Below are positions 41,650 to 50,153 of a stretch of DNA of 64,000 bases, one piece after another. Within the stretch, counting starts at the first letter, position 1, and every line of letters begins with the position of its first letter. Made by a program: the position numbers and the translations under genes. The DNA is from an uncultured Gemmatimonadota bacterium (GTDB taxonomy: Bacteria > Gemmatimonadota > Gemmatimonadetes > Gemmatimonadales > Gemmatimonadaceae). The notes under the pieces are model-generated. The model was given only the letters and a program-made list of their open reading frames with translations, had not been told where the DNA came from and ran no database searches. Location of the stretch: contig CAIVZZ010000029.1 in NCBI GenBank assembly GCA_903910555.1, positions 183,119-247,118 on the forward strand, read 5' to 3'.

Positions 41650-43697
41650 CAGATCTTCACGCGGACGCTGTCAGCGCGATACATCTTGTCACCGGGCTTT
41701 ACCGCGTAGGCCTGATAGAACTGCGGCAAGTTGGTCAGCGGCGCCCACGCGCGCATTGGGCTCGGCGCGTGTACGTCGGTCTTCACACCGTTCCGCATGT
41801 TCTCCGGGCGAATCGAGGTCATCCAGCTGATCGACCAGCCGATGAAGAATCGCTGCGCCGGCGTAAGCCCGCCGACCGGCTTCCCTTCTTTGTACTCCTT
41901 CGTCTTGGTGAACGCGTCCCAGCCGAGCTGCACGCCGCCAAGGTCGGCGATGTTCTCGCCCTGCGTCGCAAAGCCATTCACGTGCAGTGAATCGACTGCG
42001 ACGTATCCATTGAACTGCGCGATGATCTTTGCGGCGCGCGCACCGAACTCTTTTGCGTCTTCAGGCGTCCACCACTCTTTGAGATTTCCCTTCTCATCGA
42101 ACTGGCGGCCCTGATCGTCGAAGCCATGCGTGATCTCGTGACCGATCGTGCTGCCGCCGGCGTACGCGTACACGATCGCGTCGTCCACGAGGGAATCGGC
42201 GATTCCCGGCAGAATGAACGCCGCAGCCGGAAGCACGATCTCGTTGTTCGAGGGATTGTAGTACGCGTTGTACGTCTGCGGCGTCATGTCCCACTCGGTG
42301 CGATCCACCGGCTTGCCGAGTTTCTTGATGTAGAAATCACTGCGCCATGCGTTTCCGCGGATTGCGTTGCCGAGGAACGAAGTACGGTCGACCTGAAAAT
42401 CGGAGTAATCGCGCCACTTGTCGGGATATCCGACCTTGATCATCACGGCCCCGAGCTTCTTGAGCGCGCGGTCCTTCGTGACCGGACTCATCCAGTCGAC
42501 CGCGCGAATGCGATCGGCAAAGGCCGAGAAAATCTCGCTGACGAGTTTCCGATACCGATCTTTCGTTGCCGCCGAGAAATATTTCTCTACGTACAGTTGG
42601 CCAAGCGCGTCGCCCAGATAGCCTTCCTGCTCATCGAGCATGCGTTTCCAGCGCGGGCGCTGAACGGTGGTGCCGTTCATGACCGTTCCAAAGAAATGAA
42701 AGTTCTGCTTGTTGAACTTCCCGCCGGCCTGGCTCGCGAAGGTATTCACGAGTTGCCAGCGCATGTAGGTCTTCAGCTCTGCCAGCGGGCGCGATGTGAG
42801 CGTTTTTTGCAGCTGCTGGTAGAACTCAGGCTGGCCGACCACGACGGTATCGACGCCGCGAATATTTCCCTGTTCGAGAAATGCCCTCCATGCGACGCTC
42901 GGCGTGAGCTTCCCCAGACTGTCGAGCGTCATCGCGTTGTAGTTCTTATGCGGGTCGCGCATGTCCTCGATCTTGCGCGATGCACCGGCGAGCTCGGCTT
43001 CCAGCGCCATCACGATCTTTGCTTCGCCGGCGGCGGTCGCCGGCGCATCGCCGAGCAGTTCGAACATCTTGCCGACATGCTTGACGTATTCTGCGCGCAG
43101 CATCTTTCCACGCGCGTCGGTATCGAAGTAGTAGTCGCGGTCCGGGAGGCCGAGCCCGCCCTGGAAGAGATACAGCGCCATACCGTCGCTGTTCATTTCG
43201 TCCTGCGAGATCGACGGATTGAAGAATGCGTTCACGCCGAGATACTGGAGGTGCGCGGCGTCGCCGAGGAGCGACTGCAAGTCTTTCGCGTCCGCTATGC
43301 GCGCGAACTCCGCCGCCAGCGGTTCGACTCCCTGCTTCGCGTTTGTCACGGAATCCATCGCCGAGAACCAGAAGTCGCCGATCTTTTGCGCGTTGCTTCC
43401 CTTGGCAGATTTCGTATCGGCCGCGGCGCCGCGGCTGATCGCGAGGACGCGCGTGTACGTCTCCTCCTGGACGACGTTCGCGATTCCCCACGACCGCTCC
43501 GCTGCGGGGATCGGGTGCGCCTTGAGCCACTTGCCGACCGAGTACTGATAGAAATCCTGCCGTGGATCGGCGGTCTTGTCTATGTACTGATCGAGGTAGT
43601 GCGCGGCGTCCACCGGGGCGTTCGGCACCGTCGCGGTACGCTGGGCACCGGCGAACGCGGGAAGCACAAGCGCGACAATCAGGATCGTCTTTGTCAT
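41646..43697 (-). CDS. M13-family metallopeptidase (neprilysin-like)
   Basis: A 683-residue protein; the start at 43697 gives the signal peptide MTKTILIVALVLPAFAGAQ. The zinc motif HEITH is at residues 520-524, the downstream ENIADLGG supplies the third ligand, and NEIVLPAAAF precedes the motif as in PepO/neprilysin. Bacterial M13 enzymes cleave oligopeptides in the periplasm or outside. Both ends overlap neighbours by 4 bp. Confidence 0.95.
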   Translation of the reverse strand: MTKTILIVALVLPAFAGAQRTATVPNAPVDAAHYLDQYIDKTADPRQDFYQYSVGKWLKAHPIPAAERSWGIANVVQEETYTRVLAISRGAAADTKSAKGSNAQKIGDFWFSAMDSVTNAKQGVEPLAAEFARIADAKDLQSLLGDAAHLQYLGVNAFFNPSISQDEMNSDGMALYLFQGGLGLPDRDYYFDTDARGKMLRAEYVKHVGKMFELLGDAPATAAGEAKIVMALEAELAGASRKIEDMRDPHKNYNAMTLDSLGKLTPSVAWRAFLEQGNIRGVDTVVVGQPEFYQQLQKTLTSRPLAELKTYMRWQLVNTFASQAGGKFNKQNFHFFGTVMNGTTVQRPRWKRMLDEQEGYLGDALGQLYVEKYFSAATKDRYRKLVSEIFSAFADRIRAVDWMSPVTKDRALKKLGAVMIKVGYPDKWRDYSDFQVDRTSFLGNAIRGNAWRSDFYIKKLGKPVDRTEWDMTPQTYNAYYNPSNNEIVLPAAAFILPGIADSLVDDAIVYAYAGGSTIGHEITHGFDDQGRQFDEKGNLKEWWTPEDAKEFGARAAKIIAQFNGYVAVDSLHVNGFATQGENIADLGGVQLGWDAFTKTKEYKEGKPVGGLTPAQRFFIGWSISWMTSIRPENMRNGVKTDVHAPSPMRAWAPLTNLPQFYQAYAVKPGDKMYRADSVRVKIW

Positions 43698-43972
43698 TCG
43701 TTCGACTCGGAGTGGTGTTTTTTTTCGACGGGATACCGGAACGGATTCTCCTCCTCCAATTCCGTCTCGATGACCGGGCGCTGGATCCCCCATGGACGCG
43801 GATACACCTGAAGAAAATCGGGCGGCGGCAGCGACGGATCGATCGGCCCGTTTTCATTCCACAGTCCTTCCTTCCGGCGCCTGCGGACAAACCGGCGCGC
43901 GCCAATGACGACGCAGGCAAAAAGGACGCCGATCGTGGCGAGAAAGACAATCCCTCCGATGAGGTCGTCCAT
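43694..43972 (-). CDS. Small membrane protein of unknown function
   Basis: A 92-residue protein. An N-terminal membrane helix (IGGIVFLATIGVLFACVVIGA) is followed by an Arg-rich stop and a proline-rich acidic tail. The start lies 2 bp from the acetamidase stop, and its stop overlaps the M13 start by 4 bp, which supports a real gene. No family recognised. Confidence 0.75.
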   Translation of the reverse strand: MDDLIGGIVFLATIGVLFACVVIGARRFVRRRRKEGLWNENGPIDPSLPPPDFLQVYPRPWGIQRPVIETELEEENPFRYPVEKKHHSESNE

Positions 43973-43974
43973 CC

Positions 43975-45111
43975 TCAGCTGCGTGCCCCGGTCACCCGCG
44001 ATTTCTCAATTTTCACCAGCACCGTGTACTCCGGATCCACCAGCTGAATGATCGGCGCCTTCGCGTTCTGCGACACAAACTGATATGCGTCCATCTCGCT
44101 CATTCCCGACTTCTCGCGCACCCAGCCGATCATCGCCTTGAACGCGACGCGCGCCGCATCTTCGAGCGGGCGGCCCGAACCGACGAACATGATCTCGTCC
44201 GCGTTTTCAATTCGCGGTATTGGCGTGGCGCTCTTCTTGATCAGCTCTATATAAACTTCCACATTGAGCGCGCCCTCGATGGCGGCACCCATAATTTCGC
44301 CTTCACCCATCGCGTAGTGCCCGTCGCCAAACGACACCAGCGCGCCGGGGACGTTTACGCCGAGGTATACCGTATTTCCTGCGCGAACTTCGGGGCAATC
44401 CATGTTGCCGCCGAAATTTCCCGGCACGATCGACGTGCGGACTTCACCGCTCGCCGGCGCAACGCCGATGCAACCGAAGAACGGAACGAGTGGCACCTCC
44501 CACGAATGCTTCCCGTCGCGTGACGAAGTGCGCGCCACGTTGCGCTTCGCATCCACGTCGTACCGCCACGTCGTCTCCGGAAAATCAGGCCCGAGCATCG
44601 CGGTCTCGTTGTTTCCTACGAGTGCACCGAAACCCGGACCGAATGAAGACACCGCGTACGAGCGCGCGGGTTCGAGCTTTACTATATGAACGGCGATGGT
44701 GTCGCCGGGTTCGGCCCCCTCTATGTAGAACGGCCCCGTCTGTGGATTGTCGTGACCCGCAGTCATTTTCTTCGATGGCAAATCAGCCGCTGTAGCGACG
44801 GCACCATCGAAACAATCTTCCGTCCACGTGACAATCCGCGTACCCGCCTTGATGCGCTGCCGCGGCGCGGCGCCGCCGAACGTGTAGACGAGCTCCTCGT
44901 GCTTCGGAATCCAGTTGAGCGTCGGTGCGTCGGCCGGGATCGCCGAGACCGGCCTGGCCATCCCGTTGCCGGGGGCTGGCGCGGCGCTTCCAGAAACGCC
45001 AGGCGTCGCGGCCGGCGCCGCAACTGAATCATGCGCGCCGTCGTTGCACGCCGCGATCACCCCCAGCACACCGAGCGGAGCGGTCGCGAGGAACTGCCGG
45101 CGCGTATTCAT
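43975..45111 (-). CDS. Exported acetamidase/formamidase family protein
   Basis: A 378-residue protein; ATG 45111 gives MNTRRQFLATAPLGVLGVIAAC, a twin-arginine signal with a lipobox-like cysteine. The FmdA/AmdA core shows TGPFYIEGAEPGDTIAVHI, VPLVPFFGCIGVAP, GGNMDCPEVRAGNTVYLGV and DGHYAMGEGEIMGAAIE. Known members are cytoplasmic; export makes this one unusual and suggests periplasmic amide hydrolysis. It lies 2 bp downstream of a VOC gene. Confidence 0.92.
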   Translation of the reverse strand: MNTRRQFLATAPLGVLGVIAACNDGAHDSVAAPAATPGVSGSAAPAPGNGMARPVSAIPADAPTLNWIPKHEELVYTFGGAAPRQRIKAGTRIVTWTEDCFDGAVATAADLPSKKMTAGHDNPQTGPFYIEGAEPGDTIAVHIVKLEPARSYAVSSFGPGFGALVGNNETAMLGPDFPETTWRYDVDAKRNVARTSSRDGKHSWEVPLVPFFGCIGVAPASGEVRTSIVPGNFGGNMDCPEVRAGNTVYLGVNVPGALVSFGDGHYAMGEGEIMGAAIEGALNVEVYIELIKKSATPIPRIENADEIMFVGSGRPLEDAARVAFKAMIGWVREKSGMSEMDAYQFVSQNAKAPIIQLVDPEYTVLVKIEKSRVTGARS

Positions 45112-45113
45112 AT

Positions 45114-45512
45114 TTAATCCACCATCGGGTTCGTGACCGTGATCTTGAAGCCGTCTGGATCGGTGACGGCGAACGCCATCGGGCCCCATGGCAGTGCCAT
45201 CGGACCATCGTCGATCTTCACGCCCGCTGCACTGGCCAGCGCCGCTACGCCAGTGATGTCCTGCGTCGTGTTGATCCAGATGCGCAGACCGACGCCCTTC
45301 ACGCGATCTTTCCCCTTGGCGAAATCATCCTGGCCGAGCCCGACCGTCACCCCGCCGGCTCTCATGGAAGCGAACTGGATCGCTCCGGCATCGTCTTCCA
45401 TTTTGTGAACCATCTCAAAACCGAGCGCCGTATAAAATCGAATGCTCTCGTCGACGTCGTTGCAAGTGATGCTGGGAAAAGCATCCTGCGCGTTCAGTGC
45501 GGCCTCGGCCAT
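45114..45512 (-). CDS. VOC-family protein
   Basis: A 132-residue protein with DAFPSITCNDVDESIRFYTALGFE at the first half and WGPMAFAVTDPDGFKITV at the end, typical of the glyoxalase/dioxygenase fold. No metal triad can be assigned with certainty. First gene of a five-gene operon. Confidence 0.9.
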   Translation of the reverse strand: MAEAALNAQDAFPSITCNDVDESIRFYTALGFEMVHKMEDDAGAIQFASMRAGGVTVGLGQDDFAKGKDRVKGVGLRIWINTTQDITGVAALASAAGVKIDDGPMALPWGPMAFAVTDPDGFKITVTNPMVD

Positions 45513-45530
45513 GCGATCCTCTCGTGATGT

Positions 45531-45559
45531 TGGACAGTAAATTTGATCTGCACTAAACT
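45531..45559 (+). promoter_or_regulatory. Candidate promoter of rmuC
   Basis: TGGACA (45531-45536), 17-base spacer, TAAACT (45554-45559). Spacing is ideal, boxes imperfect. The start codon is 17 bases after the -10 box, which would give a very short leader. Confidence 0.45.
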
Positions 45560-45576
45560 ACCTCAACCGCTGATCG

Positions 45577-46620
45577 ATGACGAACTACATCCTGGTCGCG
45601 ATCGTCGCGCTGCTTGCCGGAGCAGCGGTCGCATGGGCACTCACACGCTCGAAGAACGAGAGCGCGTCTATTCGCGAAGGGCTCGCGACCATGAGCGCAC
45701 AACTCGCCTCGCTCGAAAAAGAGCGCGCTGCCAGCCACGCCGCCCTGCATGAGCACCTTCGCCTGATGGGCCAAGGGCAAAAGGAGCTCGCCGACGAAAC
45801 CGAGACGCTCGTGCGGGCACTGCGCGCACCACAGGTCCGCGGCCAGTGGGGCGAGATGCAGCTGCGGCGCGTGGTCGAACTCGCGGGGATGCTCGAGCAC
45901 TGCGATTTCATAGAGCAGGCGACCGTCTCGACCGTCGACGGACGCCTTCGCCCCGACCTCATCGTTCACCTTCCCGGCCACAAAGCAGTCGTCGTCGATT
46001 CAAAAGCGCCGCTGCAGGCGTACCTCGACGCCGCCGAAGAGACCGACGAGGCGAAACGTGCCGCGTTCCTCGATCAGCACGCGCGCCAGGTTCGCACGCA
46101 CATCGAGCAGCTCGCCGCAAAAGACTACGCGAACGAACTCACCGAAGCGCCGGATTTCGTCGTCATGTTTCTCCCGGGCGAGGCATTCTTCAGCGAAGCA
46201 TGCCGTCGCGATCCGGGTTTGATCGAGTTCGCGGTCAACAAGGGCGTGATTCCATCGAGCCCGACCACTCTCATCACGATCCTCAAAGCCGTTGCATACG
46301 GCTGGACGCAAGAACGGATCGGCGAAAACGCCGAGCGCATTCGCGACCTCGGCATCGAACTGTACGACCGGCTCCGCACGACCGCCGCGCATCTCGACAC
46401 GCTCCGTCGGTCGCTCGCGAAAACGGTGGAGTCCTACAACGCCGCGGTTGGCTCGCTCGAGAGCCGCGTACTTCCCACCGCGCGCAAGCTCAACGACCTC
46501 GGCGCGGCGTCCGGAGGAGAAATCGCCGCGCTCGAGCCAGTTGATATCACGCCCCGTGCGCTGGTGGCGCCCGAGCTCGCCGCCGAACCCCGGCCAGAAG
46601 AGGCGAAACCGCCGATGTAA
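45577..46620 (+). CDS. rmuC: DNA recombination protein RmuC
   Basis: A 347-residue protein. An N-terminal membrane anchor (MTNYILVAIVALLAGAAVAWAL) is followed by a coiled-coil stretch and the nuclease-like RmuC domain: RAPQVRGQWGEMQLRRVVELAGM, RPDLIVHLPGHKAVVVDSKAPL (with the K-containing catalytic region) and FVVMFLPGEAFFSEA. RmuC limits DNA inversions and rearrangements. The gene is divergent from the VOC operon. Confidence 0.95.
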   Translation: MTNYILVAIVALLAGAAVAWALTRSKNESASIREGLATMSAQLASLEKERAASHAALHEHLRLMGQGQKELADETETLVRALRAPQVRGQWGEMQLRRVVELAGMLEHCDFIEQATVSTVDGRLRPDLIVHLPGHKAVVVDSKAPLQAYLDAAEETDEAKRAAFLDQHARQVRTHIEQLAAKDYANELTEAPDFVVMFLPGEAFFSEACRRDPGLIEFAVNKGVIPSSPTTLITILKAVAYGWTQERIGENAERIRDLGIELYDRLRTTAAHLDTLRRSLAKTVESYNAAVGSLESRVLPTARKLNDLGAASGGEIAALEPVDITPRALVAPELAAEPRPEEAKPPM

Positions 46621-46644
46621 ACCTTCCGTACGGTCTCAGTGTCA

Positions 46645-46694
46645 GAGGGGTATAGACAGTCTTTACCCCTGCATATGGGCTGTCTATACCCCTC
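46645..46694. promoter_or_regulatory. Perfect 15-bp inverted repeat before the second padR
   Basis: GAGGGGTATAGACAG (46645-46659) and its exact reverse complement (46680-46694) flank a 20-base loop. It lies 20 bp before the GTG start of padR, between it and the rmuC stop. Reading it as a PadR operator is inference; a terminator for rmuC is the alternative, but no T-run follows. Confidence 0.7.
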
Positions 46695-46714
46695 AGCCAA
46701 CGGACACCGGACCT

Positions 46715-47077
46715 GTGCTCAAACGCACCCCCGCACTCACCAGAATCGAGCTGCTGCAGGGAACGCTGGACCTGATCGTCCTGCAGTCACTGCGGTGGGG
46801 ACCGCAGCACGGATACGGCCTCGTGCAGCTGATTCGCGCCACATCGCGCGGCGTGCTCGACGTCGATGCCGGTTCGATTTATCCGGCGCTGCACCGCCTC
46901 GAACGGCAGCGCGCGGTGAAAGCCGCGTGGGAACTTTCCGAAAACCGTCAGCGGGTTCGCGTCTACCGCCTGACTCCGGCCGGGCGCAAACAACTGGCCG
47001 CCGAACGGTCGCGATGGGAGCAGCTGTCGCAGGCGATGAGTGAGTTGTTTCTCCCGCCGACCGCAGCGGATAGATGA
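46715..47077 (+). CDS. PadR-family transcriptional regulator
   Basis: A 120-residue protein. GTG at 46715 is the best start (LKRTPALTRIELLQGTLDLIVLQSL). Marks: QHGYGLVQLIRATSRGVLDVDAGSIYPALHRLERQRAVKA and RVYRLTPAGRKQLAAE. Its stop overlaps the start of an ADOP permease (ATGA). A perfect 15-bp inverted repeat upstream is the probable operator. Confidence 0.92.
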   Translation: MLKRTPALTRIELLQGTLDLIVLQSLRWGPQHGYGLVQLIRATSRGVLDVDAGSIYPALHRLERQRAVKAAWELSENRQRVRVYRLTPAGRKQLAAERSRWEQLSQAMSELFLPPTAADR

Positions 47078-49764
47078 GTTTTCCGGGCGATTTCTTCAAA
47101 TCGCGGAAGCGGCGCGAGGAAGAACTCGAAGCCGAGCTCGCCTCGCACCTCGCTATGGACGCGAGTGTGCGCGCCGCACGCGGAGAATCGCCGGAAAGCG
47201 CGCGAAAGCACGCGCAGCAGGACTTCGGCAGCACGGTCACCGTACGCGAAGTCACCACCGACATGTGGAGCGGAGAGAACATGCACCTGATCATCCAGGA
47301 CGTACGTCACGCGATGCGCAGTCTCGCGCGCGTGCCCGGCTTCACGCTGATCGCCATTCTCACGCTCGCGCTGGGGATCGGTGCGAACACGGCGATTTTC
47401 AGCGTGATCAATGGCGTCATTCTTCGCCCGCTCCCGTTTCCGAAGGCGGACCAGCTCGTGTTCATCACGAGTCAGTTCCCTGGCCTGGGCTTCGATCAGT
47501 TCTGGGTCGACGCGGCCGAGTTTCTTGAGTTTCGCGAACGGAACCAGTCGTTCCAGAATGTCGGCGCATACACCACCGGCGCGGTGAATGTCGGCACCGA
47601 CGCCAGTCCGCAGCGTGTGGCGTCGGCATCCGTGTCGGCTGGCTTTTTCGAAACGATGAAAGCCGATCCCGTCGCCGGACGCACGTTCACGCCCGAAGAG
47701 ACGCTGCCGAACTCCCCGCTCGTTGCCATTCTCTCATACGAGCTCTGGCAGACCGCGTTTGCGGGCCATCCGGTGGTCGGCAAGCAGCTGCAGATCGACG
47801 GCGTGCCGCGCACGGTGGTCGGCGTGATGCCGGCGACATTCGACGTGCACGATCAGAACGTGCGACTGTGGCTCCCGCTGCGGCTCGATCCGGCGCAACG
47901 CGCGAAGTATCGTGGCGGGCACTACCTGTACCTGATCGGCCGCCTCAAAGACGGCGTCACGCTGCAGCAGTCAAAATCCGAACTGGAGACGCTGCTCGCA
48001 CAGTGGCCCGCGACCGACGGCGTCGTGCCGAACGCCACTCCGGGCGCGGCCGGATTTATTCATACGCCAAATACGAAGCTCCATCGCCTGCGCTACGACG
48101 GACTGCAGGCCGATATGGTCGGCAGCATCGGCAAGGCGCTCTGGATTCTGCAGCTCGCCGTTGTCGTCGTGTTGCTCATCGCGTGCGCCAACCTCGCAAA
48201 TCTTCTGCTCATGCGCGCGGAGTCGCGCCAGAAGGAACTGGCACTGCGCGCCGCGCTCGGCGCCGGACGCGGCCGTCTCGTGCGCCTCTTCATGTCCGAA
48301 AGCCTGGTGCTCTCGATTTCCGGTGCGCTCGCAGGGAGCGCGCTCGCTTTCGTTGGACTCCGCGTGCTCGTCGCCGCAGGCACGTCGAGCATTCCGCGCG
48401 CCGGTGCGATCACGATGGACGGGCGGGTATTCGCGTTCACGATGCTGCTCGGCGTTGGATGCGGCCTCATCTTCGGACTCGCGCCGCTGCTGCACCTCAG
48501 TTCCGGCAGCCTGAGCATGGCGCTGCGCGAGGCCGGCAGCCGCACGACCGGCATTGCCGCACGCAACAAACTTCGCCGCGGACTCGTGATCACCGAAATG
48601 GCGCTCGCGGTCACGCTGGTGATCGGCGCGGGATTGCTGCTGCGAAGCTTTTGGAATCTGATGAACGTCGACGCCGGGTTCGATCGCACAAACCTTTCCA
48701 CGTTCAGCATCGCGCTCCCGACTCGGGTGTACACGGACAGCACGCGTCGCGTGGCATTCTTCGACAACCTCATCGCGCAGCTCGATGCGCTCCCCGGTGT
48801 ACAGAGCGCTGCAGTGATGAGCGGACTGCCGCCGCGCCGTCAGGTGAATGCGAACGACACGCAGTTCGAAGGGTTCACGCCGCAGCCGAACGGCGTCGGA
48901 CCGCAAGCCAACGTCGACTACAACCAGTATGCCTCGCCGTCGTATTTCACGACGATGAAAATTCCGATCGTCGCCGGCCGCGGCTTTGGCCCGTCTGATG
49001 GGCCGCTGTCGCCGCCGGTGCTCTTGATCAATGAGACCACCGCGCGTCTGTACTATCCGAAACAAGACCCGATCGGCAAGCGCATCAAACCGAACGGAGA
49101 CTCGCTCTGGTTCACGGTCATCGGCGTCGCGAAAGACGTGAAGCAGGGCGGTGTCGACTCGAAAACGGGCACCGAACTCTATCTCGACTTTGAACAGACG
49201 CCGCGCACGGAGGGCTTTGGGCAGGCAAACATGAACGTCGTCGTGCGCTCGACGCGCGACAACGCGGCGCTCGCCCCTCTGATCAGGCGGATTGTGGACG
49301 GGCTCGATCCAACGCTCCCGATAGTCCAGTACCGCCGCATGGACGAGGTGTTTTCAGAATCCGTCGCACGGCCGCGCTTCCTCGCGAACCTGCTCGGCGT
49401 CTTTGCGACGGTCGCGCTCCTGCTCTCCGCGATCGGCACGTACGGCGTGCTCGCATATACCGTCACCGAGCGGCGCCGCGAGATCGGCATCCGCATGGCA
49501 CTCGGTGCGAGCGCGCATGGCGTGCTCATGATGGTGCTGCGCCAGGGACTGACGCTCGCCGGAATCGGGCTGGTGATCGGGTTGGTGGCAGCCGCGGCCT
49601 TCACGCGAGTGGCATCGACGCTGCTCTTCGGCGTGAAGCCCACCGACCCGGCGACATTCGTCGTGGTCGGCGGATTCATGCTGCTCGTCGCCGCGGCCGC
49701 GTCGATTATTCCAGCGCGGCGCGCGACGAGGGTCGACCCGCTCGTCGCGCTGCGATCAGACTGA
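47074..49764 (+). CDS. ADOP-type ABC transporter permease
   Basis: An 896-residue protein. The short N-terminal cytoplasmic domain (about 1-70, EEELEAELASHLAMDASVRAARGE and ARKHAQQDFG) is followed by two MacB-like modules: IQDVRHAMRSLARVPGFTLIAIL, VVVLLIACANLANLLLMRAE, NKLRRGLVITEMALAVTLVIGAG, and the end AIGTYGVLAYTVTERRREIGIRMALGA with ARRATRVDPLVALRSD. There is no ATPase gene nearby. It is co-translated with PadR. Substrate unknown. Confidence 0.92.
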   Translation: MSFPGDFFKSRKRREEELEAELASHLAMDASVRAARGESPESARKHAQQDFGSTVTVREVTTDMWSGENMHLIIQDVRHAMRSLARVPGFTLIAILTLALGIGANTAIFSVINGVILRPLPFPKADQLVFITSQFPGLGFDQFWVDAAEFLEFRERNQSFQNVGAYTTGAVNVGTDASPQRVASASVSAGFFETMKADPVAGRTFTPEETLPNSPLVAILSYELWQTAFAGHPVVGKQLQIDGVPRTVVGVMPATFDVHDQNVRLWLPLRLDPAQRAKYRGGHYLYLIGRLKDGVTLQQSKSELETLLAQWPATDGVVPNATPGAAGFIHTPNTKLHRLRYDGLQADMVGSIGKALWILQLAVVVVLLIACANLANLLLMRAESRQKELALRAALGAGRGRLVRLFMSESLVLSISGALAGSALAFVGLRVLVAAGTSSIPRAGAITMDGRVFAFTMLLGVGCGLIFGLAPLLHLSSGSLSMALREAGSRTTGIAARNKLRRGLVITEMALAVTLVIGAGLLLRSFWNLMNVDAGFDRTNLSTFSIALPTRVYTDSTRRVAFFDNLIAQLDALPGVQSAAVMSGLPPRRQVNANDTQFEGFTPQPNGVGPQANVDYNQYASPSYFTTMKIPIVAGRGFGPSDGPLSPPVLLINETTARLYYPKQDPIGKRIKPNGDSLWFTVIGVAKDVKQGGVDSKTGTELYLDFEQTPRTEGFGQANMNVVVRSTRDNAALAPLIRRIVDGLDPTLPIVQYRRMDEVFSESVARPRFLANLLGVFATVALLLSAIGTYGVLAYTVTERRREIGIRMALGASAHGVLMMVLRQGLTLAGIGLVIGLVAAAAFTRVASTLLFGVKPTDPATFVVVGGFMLLVAAAASIIPARRATRVDPLVALRSD

Positions 49765-49775
49765 GCGCGTGAAGC

Positions 49776-50120
49776 TCAGTGCGCACCCGCCGCTTGTCCT
49801 GCCTTGTAGATGGCGGCGGTCGTGGTGCCCATGAATGCGATGAGCGCCGCGGCGAGAACAATAACGAGCATGATGAGCGCCACTCGCCGGCGGCGGCGGC
49901 GCGACGCTTCCCACGAGAGCTCGTCGAGATAGAAAGTCCCCGGTGCGCCGTCGCGAATGATCGCGTTGCGCTGAAGGATCTCCCACGCGAGGCGCTGCTC
50001 GACGCCGAGCGCGAGCGGCGTCATCGCGTGCGCGCTGTCGGTCGCGCCATGGCTTCTGAAGTGCGCGACGAGCTCTTTCTCGCGCTTGAAAAGAATTGCG
50101 ACTGCTGCGGATGCGCCCAT
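49776..50120 (-). CDS. Small C-tail membrane protein of unknown function
   Basis: A 114-residue protein. The N-terminal 70 residues are soluble and helix-like (FKREKELVAHFRSHGATDSAHAMTPLALGVEQRLAWEILQRNAIIRDGAPGTFYLDE). A run of five arginines precedes one membrane helix (about 83-103). It lies 33 bp downstream of the YopT-like peptidase gene on the same strand. No domain recognised. Confidence 0.72.
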   Translation of the reverse strand: MGASAAVAILFKREKELVAHFRSHGATDSAHAMTPLALGVEQRLAWEILQRNAIIRDGAPGTFYLDELSWEASRRRRRRVALIMLVIVLAAALIAFMGTTTAAIYKAGQAAGAH

Positions 50121-50153
50121 CGTCGGGATCTCCTGTCTGCTGAAGTGCGAACG

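Noticed and set aside
42126..43811. 561-codon plus-strand open frame opposite the M13 peptidase gene
   Set aside because: Arg/Val/Glu-rich translation without domains; it is the antisense shadow of a confident M13 gene in high-GC DNA.
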